A stretch of DNA of 25,556 bases from a virus, in the IMG/VR virus record IMGVR_UViG_3300043543_000333, positions 1 to 25,556 of that record; one strand, 5' to 3'. The notes beneath the pieces were generated by a model. The model searched no databases, had not been told where the DNA came from, and saw only the letters and a program-made list of their open reading frames with translations. The position numbers and the translations under genes were made by a program. This document shows, in pieces, positions 1 to 7,127 of this stretch. The stretch's first letter is position 1. Each line of letters starts with the position of its first letter.

Positions 1-135
1 TGTATCGTTGCCAAGCATGATGAGGTTACGCATCCAGCGTGTGCGGCGAAGGATGCGTCCCGTTTTCGCATCCGTGGTGATGATGCGAATGCGTCCTTTG
101 ATTGCTGAATTTTCTTTTTCTTTGATGCGTCTCAT
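1..135 (-). CDS. Tail protein, N-terminal 45 codons (duplicate of the gene at 25036-25527)
   Basis: The ATG at 135 lies 4 nt after the TAA of the tail-tip gene (140-142), and the frame runs off the left edge of the window. It is the same gene as 25036-25527, seen again because the window ends overlap. The only difference (37 g versus 25429 a) falls in the third base of codon 33, both reading Arg, so it is synonymous. On the circular map this gene follows the tail-tip gene. It should be counted once. Confidence 0.9.
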   Translation of the reverse strand, partial: MRRIKEKENSAIKGRIRIITTDAKTGRILRRTRWMRNLIMLGNDT

Positions 136-164
136 GGTTTTAAGACCAAGTGCTGAAATTCCAT
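1..164. repeat. Left copy of the terminal overlap (circular genome)
   Basis: Bases 1-164 match 25393-25556 across the full length with one substitution (g at 37, a at 25429). The gene that starts at 25527 also starts in this copy at 135, directly after the stop of the tail-tip gene at 140. The two window ends therefore join into one continuous tail gene order. This is the signature of a circular or circularly permuted molecule cut open at an arbitrary point. Confidence 0.95.
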
Positions 165-1573
165 TTGAGCGCGTTAGTCGCTGGTGCCCAGCGATATGGT
201 GGCGAAGTTTTTGTGGGTACTCCGAGAGTGTCTGTGATTGTCATTTGTTCAGTGAATAATTCGAGGCGCTGAAGAACTTCGTTCGAAGCAATTACGATGT
301 TCTTTTTATCCTTGGATAGAAGATCGACCATCACGTCTGTGAAAGTGATTTCGCCCGATGCGAGCATTGAAACTTCGTATTCAAGTTTGTCATTACCTCG
401 TGCCTTGCCGACAATGCGATTGATTTTGAAAGATTTATTGATGCCGCGAATTGCGCTGATGAGGGTGATTGTCTGGCCGACGCGGAGGCCTGATTTGAGT
501 GTTTTGAAGCGAGCTTCGTAAACGCTTGATGCAAATTTTTCAAGTTCGGATTTTGCTCTGCTTTGTGCTTCTCCCACACTTGTGATGCTTTTGTCAATAA
601 CTGCTTGCTGGAATTCCCCGTATGTGGCGATACTGATCTGGTCGCGGACGTTTGCGATGATTGGAATAAGGGCATCACCGTATATCACAATGCTGTCTCC
701 ATTCGCTGGGGCTGCTCCTGTGAACTTAATAAACTTCTCGTTAAAGTTATACAAAACATCAACGGCGCTGGGAGGTGTCAGTTCATCTGTCCCGACTGCT
801 TGAGGAATTCCGTTCTTTTTAACAAAGATGGTGGCGTATCTATAAGCCAAATGAAATATTTTCTTTGTTCCATCGCCCAGATATTTGTCTACGGCGGCTG
901 CTTCAGTAATCGTCTTTTGGTATTCCCCGCCGCGGACGAAGATGTTGTTTTTGAGATTAAGAACGCTCTGATTGATTTCAAGCGTCTGCCACTCAAAATT
1001 GCCGCTTGTATCATCGAGAATAAATGGTGCGGACGCTATCTCTGTATCAAAGAAGTGAATGTCCTTGTCTGCGTCGACGTACCAGTCCCAGCCGATCTGG
1101 TCGGCGAGCTGGGTAAGGGCTCGGCTCACTTGCTCGTAATTGAATTTGATCGAGCCAACGGTCGGGGTTATGAGAGCGACATTATTTGTAGTGAAGCCGC
1201 TCGTGAAGTTATTAATGATATCAAGAACAATCGCGCGTGCGGTCTGTCCCGCGTATGATTTTGTGACAAGTTTTCCGTCGAGTTTGTGTGAATAATCTTT
1301 GCAGCGAATTTCATAGCCAATGAGGCGTCCGCCGATGATCTTCTCGTTTCGCTCAACGACTACGCCGCCGAAAAGTTTCTGCCACGTCGTGCCACCATCG
1401 GTGCTTTCTTCGAGAAGAACATCATCTCCTAATGCGGGGATTGTTTTCGTGCTTGTTTTTTTAATTTCAAATTCGAGGCGGTCGACTTCTTTAGAGAGCA
1501 CGGATGTCCATACCAGCGTTTCCCATGCAACGCTTGAACTTCGATCAATTGAATTGACTCTAATACGCAGCAT
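140..1573 (-). CDS. Tail-tip / baseplate hub protein (Tal or Gp37-like)
   Basis: This 477-residue protein is encoded directly after the tape measure, with one base between the stop and this ATG. That is the usual place for distal tail and tail-tip proteins. The N-terminal third is beta-rich (FEIKKTSTKTIPALGDDV, GTTWQKLFGGVV), as expected for a hub domain that sits on the tail tube. Residues about 150-170 (RALTQLADQIGWDWYVDADK) match a segment typical of siphovirus minor tail proteins related to T4 gp27 and Mu gp44. No peptidase or lysozyme motif was recognised. The C-terminal 60 residues (EQMTITDTLGVPTKTSPPYR onward) look like an adaptor for the fibre genes that follow across the circle junction. 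Structural class is fairly sure, exact family less so. Confidence 0.75.
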   Translation of the reverse strand: MLRIRVNSIDRSSSVAWETLVWTSVLSKEVDRLEFEIKKTSTKTIPALGDDVLLEESTDGGTTWQKLFGGVVVERNEKIIGGRLIGYEIRCKDYSHKLDGKLVTKSYAGQTARAIVLDIINNFTSGFTTNNVALITPTVGSIKFNYEQVSRALTQLADQIGWDWYVDADKDIHFFDTEIASAPFILDDTSGNFEWQTLEINQSVLNLKNNIFVRGGEYQKTITEAAAVDKYLGDGTKKIFHLAYRYATIFVKKNGIPQAVGTDELTPPSAVDVLYNFNEKFIKFTGAAPANGDSIVIYGDALIPIIANVRDQISIATYGEFQQAVIDKSITSVGEAQSRAKSELEKFASSVYEARFKTLKSGLRVGQTITLISAIRGINKSFKINRIVGKARGNDKLEYEVSMLASGEITFTDVMVDLLSKDKKNIVIASNEVLQRLELFTEQMTITDTLGVPTKTSPPYRWAPATNALKWNFSTWS

Positions 1574-1574
1574 G

Positions 1575-2894
1575 TTAGAGCTTGAGTTGATATTTTATGA
1601 TTCGCGCGATTTGGTTTGCAAAGCGTTCGGCGGTTTCTGTGTCTGTATAAAAATCGCCATAGAGGTTAATTGTGATGCCGCGGCCACCGATGCCCGCACC
1701 CGCGAGACGATTGAGAGGGATCACTGCTTCTGCCCCCGCTTCACCAATCAAGGCAAAGGTTGGACGGGTGACGATGCCGCCTTCTTGCAGGCCGAGAACT
1801 CCCCTTGCGGATTTCACGACGTTGCTTCCGATGCTCTTTGCAGTAGAAATTGCGCGGCTCGCTGCTTCATAAAGACGCTCGAATGCATTGATGATTTTTT
1901 GAATATCTGAAATGAAAGCCTCGAATTGATCCTTGATGGCTTTGATAACGGTAAGAACGATATCTCGAACACCAATAAAGTTAGTTGACCATGCGGTGTA
2001 GAGTGTAGATGCAATTCCTATGAGGGCGCCGATCGCCGCCAAAAGCATGCCAAATGGACCCAGCGCGGATAGTGCAGCGGATGCTGCTGCGGCTATTCCT
2101 GCCCCAAAAACTCCAACCATTGCCGCTCCAGCTGCTATAATGAGCCCCTGATGCTTTTCAATGAGTGCATTGATGTCTCCTTGTGCTTCAATCCATGCAA
2201 AGAGCCAGCCGAGCACGATCTTGATCCATTCTGCAAACGGTTGCCCGATTGCTTTCATGATTTCGTTAATATAAGCACGGAGAACTGTCGTCATGCCCCT
2301 GAGTGTTTGCGCGAATCCTTCTGCTTGTCCTTGCGATTGTTTTGCGACAATCAACCAAGTCCCCATTCCTTTGATTGTGTCGTCGACATCAATCCCAAAT
2401 GCTGCCAATACCCTGCCTCCATTCACCCAAGCCCTTGCTAATAAATCAGTCGCCTGTCCGAGTGATATTCCTTTCAATCGCGCGAAATCCATTGCTATTT
2501 GAAGCCCAAAAAGTGCATCCTTCATGTTCCCTGTTATTGCAAGGAATCTCACGAGAGTAACTGCGGCGGTTTCACTATCAAAGCCGAAACGGAGAGCATT
2601 GTTTGCCGCAGCCAGAATCTGGGCGCGGTAGGCTTGCAATGATGGCGGGAGGGTTCTAAGAATTGCTTCGAAGCGTGCTGTTTGAACTTCAGCATCCGCA
2701 AATGCCTTGATGCTGCCTCCAATTGCGGCACCGCCGATTGCGGCAAGAGCGCCTGCAAGAACTCCTGCTTTCATTCCTGCGAAATTAAGCGATCCGCCAA
2801 GATCCGAAAGACTGTTCGACATTGACCGCATTGCGGCGGTCGCTTCGTCTCGAACTTTGATGAGAATATTTAATTGACTTGTGGCTTCTGCCAT
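1575..2894 (-). CDS. Tail tape measure protein (short)
   Basis: This protein of 439 residues sets tail length and occupies the tail lumen. The N-terminal part has the usual tape-measure opening (VRDEATAAMRSMSNSL, then FADAEVQTARFEAIL). The middle holds long hydrophobic, Ala/Gly-rich helices at about 45-64 and 250-300. The C-terminal GGIVTRPTFALIGEAGAEAV is a hallmark found near the end of many tape measures. At the commonly used 1.5 angstroms per residue it predicts a tail of about 66 nm, short for a siphovirus. It follows the frameshifted chaperone gene, as in lambda. The start at ATG 2894 has no Shine-Dalgarno site. Confidence 0.92.
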   Translation of the reverse strand: MAEATSQLNILIKVRDEATAAMRSMSNSLSDLGGSLNFAGMKAGVLAGALAAIGGAAIGGSIKAFADAEVQTARFEAILRTLPPSLQAYRAQILAAANNALRFGFDSETAAVTLVRFLAITGNMKDALFGLQIAMDFARLKGISLGQATDLLARAWVNGGRVLAAFGIDVDDTIKGMGTWLIVAKQSQGQAEGFAQTLRGMTTVLRAYINEIMKAIGQPFAEWIKIVLGWLFAWIEAQGDINALIEKHQGLIIAAGAAMVGVFGAGIAAAASAALSALGPFGMLLAAIGALIGIASTLYTAWSTNFIGVRDIVLTVIKAIKDQFEAFISDIQKIINAFERLYEAASRAISTAKSIGSNVVKSARGVLGLQEGGIVTRPTFALIGEAGAEAVIPLNRLAGAGIGGRGITINLYGDFYTDTETAERFANQIARIIKYQLKL

Positions 2895-2927
2895 AGCGTT
2901 ATCTTTTCACATTGCTTTATGAATTCT

Positions 2928-2993
2928 TCATGCCTCATTACATTTTTTGACTTTTTTTCCGCAGATTAAGCATTTTATCTTGATTTCTGGCAT
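2928..2993 (-). pseudogene. Possible broken C2HC zinc-finger microgene
   Basis: ATG 2993 lies 4 nt after the stop of the chaperone extension, the same spacing seen at many junctions here. The frame gives 21 residues with a CLICGKK zinc knuckle and then stops at TGA 2928-2930. Skipping one base in the A6 run (2943-2948) or A7 run (2952-2958) continues the frame as KNVMRHEEFIKQCEK. That would complete a C-x2-C-x12-H-x5-C finger and end at 2870, inside the tape-measure start. It could be a broken gene, a homopolymer sequencing error, or chance. No function assigned. Confidence 0.3.
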
Positions 2994-2997
2994 AATT

Positions 2998-3222
2998 TTA
3001 ATCAAATTTTTTTGTTTGTCTTTCGATTCCCTCTGCTTCTGCTTGTAGCATCATTATCAGTAAATCTATAAACCATGCTGGTTGTCTTTGATAGGTGTGA
3101 TAATCCCACTTCATCTCTCTACAGATCAATGCCATAATCATGATATCATTAAGCCGTCCTTTACCTAAGGCGAAGTAGCGCTCCCATTCATATCGCAGGG
3201 CTTCAGCTACCTCGCCATCTGA
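2998..3222 (-). CDS. Tail assembly chaperone, -1 frameshift extension (GT-type)
   Basis: This frame has no start of its own. It is entered from the upstream chaperone gene by a -1 shift at the heptamer A AAT TTT (3228 down to 3222), which lies in the exact X XXY YYZ phase of the upstream frame, 12 nt before its TAG (CAG ATG GCG AGG intervene). It adds 74 residues, beginning SDGEVAEALRYEWERYF and ending EGIERQTKKFD, giving a 177-residue fusion. Tail chaperone pairs of this kind (lambda G and GT) are made at a fixed ratio and chaperone the tape measure, which is the next substantial gene. The frame is open from the slip site to TAA at 2998-3000, which would be unlikely for non-coding sequence. 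Fusion efficiency cannot be judged. Confidence 0.8.
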   Translation of the reverse strand, partial: SDGEVAEALRYEWERYFALGKGRLNDIMIMALICREMKWDYHTYQRQPAWFIDLLIMMLQAEAEGIERQTKKFD

Positions 3223-3530
3223 AAATTTCCTGTCTGGAGTTTCTGAGCTTCTGCGACGATGAAATCGTAGTCCTCCTTCGATGTAGAATCAAGGATGCGC
3301 TCAAGGATCCTTTCTTTGCTGCCGTCATATGAAACAACTGCAAGTTCAAGGAGCTTTCGCTCTGCATCTGCAACAGCGATGCCCGAAACTTCTTTGACCT
3401 CCGTGCCTTCGATTTTCATGTGCCGAAGAAAAACATCACGAAGTTCAAGTTGTTCGCGCACCGTGAGGTATGTTTTGAGTTCCACCTCTTTACCGCTCGG
3501 CGTTTCGAGTTTTTTTGTTTCGCGATCCAC
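3207..3530 (-). CDS. Tail assembly chaperone, short form (G-type)
   Basis: This 107-residue protein lies between the tail tube and tape-measure genes, the standard position of the lambda G-like chaperone. It is charged and mostly helical (TVREQLELRDVFLRHM, AERKLLELAVVSYDGSKE), with the common pattern of a short beta-rich start and helical body. It starts at GTG 3530; no ATG lies nearby in frame. A T-run plus CGACC motif (3549-3560) precedes the start. The last four sense codons before TAG follow the -1 slippery heptamer at 3222-3228, so part of translation is expected to continue into the extension at 2998-3222. Acts in the cytoplasm during tail assembly and is not expected in virions. Confidence 0.8.
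   Translation of the reverse strand: MDRETKKLETPSGKEVELKTYLTVREQLELRDVFLRHMKIEGTEVKEVSGIAVADAERKLLELAVVSYDGSKERILERILDSTSKEDYDFIVAEAQKLQTGNFQMAR
3222..3228 (-). promoter_or_regulatory. -1 programmed ribosomal frameshift site (A AAT TTT)
   Basis: The minus strand reads GGA AAT TTT CAG in the chaperone frame, so A AAT TTT is in the correct phase for simultaneous -1 slippage of both tRNAs. Position, phase and the open -1 frame agree with the conserved tail-chaperone frameshift. No strong downstream pseudoknot was identified by eye. Confidence 0.8.
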
Positions 3531-3564
3531 GATAAGAATTGTATGTTATTTTTTTCGACCTTTT

Positions 3565-4551
3565 TTAGTAGGAAGATTGCGTATTGATCAGCTTGGCCTC
3601 GATTGCTTTTGCATCTGAAAGCGAATAGTATCCCTTGAATGCAAGGGTCTGCATCACGATGTCGTTATTATTAAACGGCCGAGTGAGCTCTTGGAAGATT
3701 ACCTTTGCGAGATCAATCTGAAGTTGCGGATTTGTGCTCGTCCCGATTGTTACGTCGGTGTTTTTGAGATCAATTCGCATCGCTTTTGCGGCTCCTGCGA
3801 GAAATTGCGTTTTGAATTCCGCCTCGGAGTTCCAGATTGCCTCGAAATTGCCCGTGATAACGAAGTGTTTATTGAGAAAATCGACGGGATCGACGCTCCC
3901 AAGAACGTCATCATCTTCGAGGTTTTTGTCAATTTTGAGTGAGAGACTTTTGATTTGTGTTGCGGAAGCGGCATCCAGTCCTGAGAGATCGGAAGCGAGC
4001 TTGAAGGTTACATCCTTTGAGCGAAATAGATTTTCCGCCGTGAAGGATGATGTAAGGACTGCGGTTGTGCCTTTTTTGGCGCGAACATTAACGGTTGCTT
4101 CGATATACTTACCGCGCTCGTATTTGAGTTCAAGCGACTCAATCATACCAAGCGCATGCTTGTAGTCCTGTCCCGAAAGGGTGTCGTCGATGAAAAGCGT
4201 GAGGCTTGGATGCTGCGCGTTTTGGGCGACCGAGAATGTGTGAGTGTTCACTCCTGTCTCTGGAGTATTCGCTTGCGTAGAAACAGACCCAAGAGTTGCG
4301 AGAAGAATGAGCCCGATCGTTTTATCGCTCACAGGGATCGTGAACTCTCCCTGCGCGAAGGCTTTGACGATATCAGCACCGATGGCGTCTTCGATAACTC
4401 CGATCGACTGCTCCTGTTGTGCGAATTCCTTCTTCTCTTCAAGCGCGGCAGTGATTTTTTGGAGCCAGAATGTCGCGTTTGCTTCTGCTGTTCCTCTTGT
4501 CGCTTCTTTCGCGATGCCGAGATTGATTTTTCTACCGATTCCTTTTGCCAT
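3565..4551 (-). CDS. Major tail tube protein
   Basis: This is a 328-residue, beta-rich protein, the building block of the tail tube. The start MAKGIGRKINLGIAKEATRG and the conserved sequence layout (HPSLTLFIDD, then ESLELKYERGKYIEATVNVR) are typical of siphovirus tube proteins of the type with an inserted domain. It lies between the tail terminator/small gene and the chaperone pair, the canonical position. The ATG at 4551 follows the TAA of the 64-residue gene closely, with an A-rich lead (AACAACTATG) and no Shine-Dalgarno site. It is longer than lambda V, so an extra Ig-like or loop domain is possible; the C-terminal part (KAMRIDLKNTDVTIGTS onward) may be that region. Confidence 0.8.
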   Translation of the reverse strand: MAKGIGRKINLGIAKEATRGTAEANATFWLQKITAALEEKKEFAQQEQSIGVIEDAIGADIVKAFAQGEFTIPVSDKTIGLILLATLGSVSTQANTPETGVNTHTFSVAQNAQHPSLTLFIDDTLSGQDYKHALGMIESLELKYERGKYIEATVNVRAKKGTTAVLTSSFTAENLFRSKDVTFKLASDLSGLDAASATQIKSLSLKIDKNLEDDDVLGSVDPVDFLNKHFVITGNFEAIWNSEAEFKTQFLAGAAKAMRIDLKNTDVTIGTSTNPQLQIDLAKVIFQELTRPFNNNDIVMQTLAFKGYYSLSDAKAIEAKLINTQSSY

Positions 4552-4556
4552 AGTTG

Positions 4557-4751
4557 TTATTCGTTAATTTTTTGCGGAGGTTCGACCTTTACCCTCCGTT
4601 CTTGCCAGAGGCGTTCTGCTTCTTCGCGGCTGTTGGCGATAATTGTAATCGGTTCGTATTCGCCGTTGCCGTGGAAGAAGTATTCTTGCGGCGTTCCTTC
4701 CTCTTTTGATGCCGCGTCAGTAATCTGTTTGTTTTTTGCGTTTTTGATCAT
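4557..4751 (-). CDS. Small hypothetical protein in the tail module
   Basis: A 64-residue protein encoded between the tail terminator and tail tube genes. The central part, EYEPITIIANSREEAERLWQ, suggests a beta-strand followed by an amphipathic helix (SREEAERLWQERRV), a layout common in small phage proteins. The rest is charged and probably flexible. No family recognised. The tight spacing to both neighbours (2 nt before, 5 nt after) supports it being a real gene of the late operon. A tube-associated or assembly role is only an inference from position. Confidence 0.6.
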   Translation of the reverse strand: MIKNAKNKQITDAASKEEGTPQEYFFHGNGEYEPITIIANSREEAERLWQERRVKVEPPQKINE

Positions 4752-4753
4752 AG

Positions 4754-5191
4754 TTAGATTGTAATTGATTTAATTCCTTTTGCCCGAATGATAACCGAGA
4801 AAACAATGTATGTTTTCCCGCGCGAGGTCACTGCTTCAGGCGTTGTAGTCGCGGGTTCGACCTGAATTGCTGTACCCGCGAGCGTATCGTCTTTGTCGAA
4901 TTCGTCAAGAATTCTTTCTGCTAAATCTTCGATTTCGGTGATGCTTGCAACGTTTTCACCCTTTGAGATCACGACGATCTCAAAAGAATGCGTGCGGAGG
5001 TTTTCGCCACTTGTGAAGTATTCGCCCTCGATGCTCGGCGTTGTTAAAACTGCGGCTGGGTAGGCGGCGAAGTCATAATCGAAGATACTGAGCTTGTAAT
5101 CGTGGACGATGACATCGCCGAGAACTCCTGCGGTTTTCAGCGAATCGAGGTGGGCTTTTATTTGGTTTTTAATATCAGAAACAAGGGACAT
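4754..5191 (-). CDS. Tail terminator protein
   Basis: This 145-residue protein is encoded between the gp10-like protein and the tube genes, where siphoviruses place the tail terminator (lambda U, SPP1 gp17 type) that caps the tube and joins it to the head. The sequence shows an N-terminal helix (SDIKNQIKAHLDSL), then strands (AAYPAAVLTTPSIEGEYF, RTHSFEIVVISKGE), an acidic helix (TEIEDLAERILDEFDKDD) and C-terminal strands (YIVFSVIIRAKG). This alpha/beta order fits the terminator fold. ATG 5191 overlaps closely with the stop of the upstream gene. The family call rests on position and pattern rather than a diagnostic motif. Confidence 0.6.
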   Translation of the reverse strand: MSLVSDIKNQIKAHLDSLKTAGVLGDVIVHDYKLSIFDYDFAAYPAAVLTTPSIEGEYFTSGENLRTHSFEIVVISKGENVASITEIEDLAERILDEFDKDDTLAGTAIQVEPATTTPEAVTSRGKTYIVFSVIIRAKGIKSITI

Positions 5192-5192
5192 G

Positions 5193-5618
5193 TTAGTAAG
5201 CGCGTGATTTTTTTGCGATGGTAGAAACTATTCGATCCGCTGCCTGCTTGAAAAATTTCTGAATGCGCGGTTCGGCGGCTTTGGCGATCCGATCTATGTA
5301 GGGGTTGGGTGCGATACCGCGGCTTGTTCCGAAGTACACATACGGCGCATAATGAACGGTTGGACGGATTGAGCCCCAGAGGGATTTCGGGCTGGCAAGG
5401 CGAATGCCTTGTGCGAATGAGAGCTGAAGAAAGCCCGTGCGTTTCGCGCGTGGGAGTTTGAATTGAAAAATTGCATCATTACCAGTGATCTGGTGAACAA
5501 TGGCGAGAGAGGCATTGATCGTATCAGCAAGGATCGGGTTTGCGATTTTTGGATAGTCGCGGATCGCGCGGCGGAGTTCATCGAGGTTTTCAATTTTGAC
5601 TTCAACGGTTGCTGGCAT
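5193..5618 (-). CDS. HK97 gp10-like head-tail / minor tail protein
   Basis: The 141-residue product from ATG 5618 has the usual features of the HK97 gp10-like family of tail completion proteins. It opens with a strand and helix (VEVKIENLDELRRAIRDYP), and VHYAPYVYFGTSRGIAPNPY corresponds to the family's Y-x-x-x-x-E/F-x-G-T segment. A C-terminal basic helix ends in KKSRAY. An upstream TTG at 5630 would add MSKS, but it overlaps the previous gene. ATG 5618 leaves 4 nt after that stop, the commonest junction in this genome, so I prefer it. It follows the connector gene, as expected for a head-tail joining protein. Confidence 0.7.
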   Translation of the reverse strand: MPATVEVKIENLDELRRAIRDYPKIANPILADTINASLAIVHQITGNDAIFQFKLPRAKRTGFLQLSFAQGIRLASPKSLWGSIRPTVHYAPYVYFGTSRGIAPNPYIDRIAKAAEPRIQKFFKQAADRIVSTIAKKSRAY

Positions 5619-5622
5619 AGAT

Positions 5623-6249
5623 TTAGACAAAAGAAGGAATGAGGACGTATTTTGCGAGAATTTCTTTGTCCTCGTCAGTAAGCTCCGAGTTCCATGTTAC
5701 CGAGCCGCCCGCAAATGATTCGGCTGATTTACCTTCGGCTTCGCGGCGTTTGAACCAGCGGATTACAAGTCGCTCGGCAAGTTCGGTGATATCTGCGGGA
5801 AGGGTGTGGGTCGTCATATCTCCATAATTTGCGAAGTCAATTTTGTATCCAGCGGTGTAAGAAAAACGAACGGCATTGATACCTAATACTGGAACATTCA
5901 CAAATCGCACGATACCCGCCGCGCCGTTTTCGACGAGTTCGTAGTCATCGGTGCTGAAATCAGTCCATTGCGGGTTGGAGATTGTGCCTGCGCGGTATTG
6001 GGCAGATATAATTGCTATAACTGGGCGATTTTTAAGAAAAACCATATTCTGATGCGCGCCGCTGATAGAGTGCATTTCGTTTGTGTAGGTCGTTTCTTTG
6101 AAACGGCGGTTACATTTTCCCTCAATAAAATCCGTGGCGCTATTTATGAGGCGTAGAAGCAGCGCATCGTGTGCGGTCGTTGTCAAACCGAGGCGGTCTT
6201 TGACCCGCTGAACAGTCGTTAAACTATATGGCAATAAACTTTCGGGCAT
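5623..6249 (-). CDS. Head-tail connector (gp6/gp15-like adaptor)
   Basis: This 208-residue protein matches the DNA-packaging adaptor family (HK97 gp6, SPP1 gp15). The start has the expected helical opening with LTTVQRVKDRLGLTTTAHD, LLLRLINSATDFIEGKCNRR and the RRF segment, and the middle contains the exposed loop FLKNRPVIAI, typical of the family (the 'L..RPV..I' pattern). C-terminal helices (ADITELAERLVIRWFKRREA) end in DEDKEILAKYVLIP. It forms a ring below the portal. The 4-nt spacing after the upstream zinc-finger frame supports ATG 6249. Longer than gp6 but within the family's range. Confidence 0.8.
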   Translation of the reverse strand: MPESLLPYSLTTVQRVKDRLGLTTTAHDALLLRLINSATDFIEGKCNRRFKETTYTNEMHSISGAHQNMVFLKNRPVIAIISAQYRAGTISNPQWTDFSTDDYELVENGAAGIVRFVNVPVLGINAVRFSYTAGYKIDFANYGDMTTHTLPADITELAERLVIRWFKRREAEGKSAESFAGGSVTWNSELTDEDKEILAKYVLIPSFV

Positions 6250-6253
6250 AGAT

Positions 6254-6402
6254 TTATATTTTTGCTAAATCATAATTTTTGTGACACTTTGCGCAGAGTT
6301 GTATCCAATCTGATATATTGAACAGAATCTCCGCCGATTGTCTATCTTCAGGAATTCTTTTTTACAAAATTCGCAATATGATATTTTGGGTTTTATCGCC
6401 AT
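6254..6402 (-). pseudogene. Frameshifted HNH-like zinc protein
   Basis: ATG 6402 opens a frame reading MAIKPKISYCEFCKK. After the A6 run (T6 on the plus strand, 6358-6363) that frame yields no family-like sequence. The -1 frame continues RIPEDRQSAEILFNIS, then DWIQLCAKCHKNYDLAKI and TAA at 6254-6256, exactly 4 nt before the connector ATG. Joined, the product is about 49 residues with CxxC, then the LCxxCH signature of HNH endonucleases. HNH proteins are often encoded in phage head or terminase modules. One extra A in the run would restore the gene. It may be a pseudogene, a sequencing indel, or a slippage-expressed gene. Confidence 0.5.
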
Positions 6403-6415
6403 AGTTTCGGGGATG

Positions 6416-6467
6416 TGTGTCCCCGCTTTGCTTCCCGACTTTTGTCGGGAAGCAGAAGCCGAGACAC
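6416..6467 (-). other. Long imperfect hairpin downstream of the 129-residue head gene
   Basis: The core is a perfect 10-bp stem (6430-6439 with 6444-6453, loop of four T on the plus strand). It is extended by an imperfect outer stem so that arms 6416-6439 and 6444-6467 pair with a few mismatches and one bulge. A second hairpin, 6408-6413 with 6420-6425, competes with the left arm. The structure starts 4 bases after the stop of the gene ending at 6472. No U-run follows, so simple termination is unlikely; mRNA stabilisation or processing fits better. Confidence 0.7.
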
Positions 6468-6471
6468 CAGA

Positions 6472-6861
6472 TTAGTTCACTGGCTCTCGATAGGCGCGAC
6501 CGAGAAGAACTACAACTGCTAAATTGAAGCTCGGCGAAGTTCCGCCAACGGTCGCAACTGCTCGGAGATAGCGCTTGCGTGAAGTACCGAGACCTTCTAC
6601 GCGGAGAATCTGGCTGTTGTTAGCAGCTGTTACCTGCGTAAAGACTGCGTCAGGAACATCAGTCCAACCCGTTGAACCATCTGCTGATTCTTGAACCTTG
6701 ACATCCAAGGTCGGGCTTGTGCCTGAAACTGCTCCTACCTCAAGAACTACTGCTGCAGAATTGTATCCCAGCGTGTCAACGGCTACGCCATTGACGTTTG
6801 AGGTTGCCGCCTGCGGTCTAAGCGTGACGGCTGCTTTTATTGCATCGTAAACTGAACGCAT
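6472..6861 (-). CDS. Putative head decoration / capsid-associated protein
   Basis: This 129-residue protein is encoded two genes after the major capsid protein. It is beta-rich and low in charge, with SGTSPTLDVKVQESADGSTG and KRYLRAVATVGGTSPSFNLA. This pattern occurs in small phage head proteins encoded between the capsid and connector genes, often thought to decorate or stabilise the shell. No functional motif is known to me, so decoration is inferred from position and composition. The start is preceded by an A-rich tract (AAAAAATAAAAAACCATG) with no Shine-Dalgarno site. Long hairpins lie directly behind it. Confidence 0.6.
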   Translation of the reverse strand: MRSVYDAIKAAVTLRPQAATSNVNGVAVDTLGYNSAAVVLEVGAVSGTSPTLDVKVQESADGSTGWTDVPDAVFTQVTAANNSQILRVEGLGTSRKRYLRAVATVGGTSPSFNLAVVVLLGRAYREPVN

Positions 6862-6867
6862 GGTTTT

Positions 6868-7092
6868 TTATTTTTTATTTTTTATCTTGGGCTTGACAGC
6901 CGCCTCACCCTCGACCTGAACCCTTGCGGGTTCTGCGCCTGCGGTCGCAGGTGCGGGTTCTGGCGCGACGTACTCGTCGCCAAGATTCTTTGCTTCCTCC
7001 TCCGAAAGCTCGAGGATTTCGCCAACCTCTCGGCGTCCTCCCCAAGCGATCGGCTTGAGGACACGATATAATTTCTTTTCTTTTTCGCTCAT
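6868..7092 (-). CDS. Small hypothetical head-region protein
   Basis: A 74-residue protein encoded after the capsid gene. The first 45 residues (YRVLKPIAWGGRREVGEILE, then LSEEEAKNLGDEYV) form a compact, probably beta-barrel-like unit also seen in short proteins encoded near phage capsid genes. The rest is Pro/Ala/Glu-rich and ends in a Lys tail, so it is likely disordered. Function unknown. ATG 7092 is preceded by a T-run/CGACC motif (GGTCGAAAAAA on the coding strand, 7111-7121). The large hairpin at 7128-7181 separates it from the capsid gene. Confidence 0.55.
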   Translation of the reverse strand: MSEKEKKLYRVLKPIAWGGRREVGEILELSEEEAKNLGDEYVAPEPAPATAGAEPARVQVEGEAAVKPKIKNKK

Positions 7093-7127
7093 TTTCTTAA
7101 TGTGAAATTATTTTTTCGACCTTGCTG

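Noticed and set aside
1-164. Direct terminal repeat as a real packaging end
   Set aside because: It lies in the middle of a tail gene order with no packaging feature nearby, so an arbitrary break of a circular assembly is simpler.
563-1258. Open frame of 231 codons on the plus strand
   Set aside because: Antisense to the tail-tip gene, no domain, Cys-rich; it would be the only sizeable plus-strand gene.
2928-2993. TGA recoding (alternative genetic code) to extend the zinc-finger frame
   Set aside because: TGA ends several well-defined genes (terminase, exonuclease-coupled genes, peptidase neighbours), and no long gene has an internal TGA.
5619-5630. TTG start at 5630 for the gp10-like protein
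   Set aside because: It would overlap the connector gene's end, whereas ATG 5618 gives the common 4-nt spacing after the stop.
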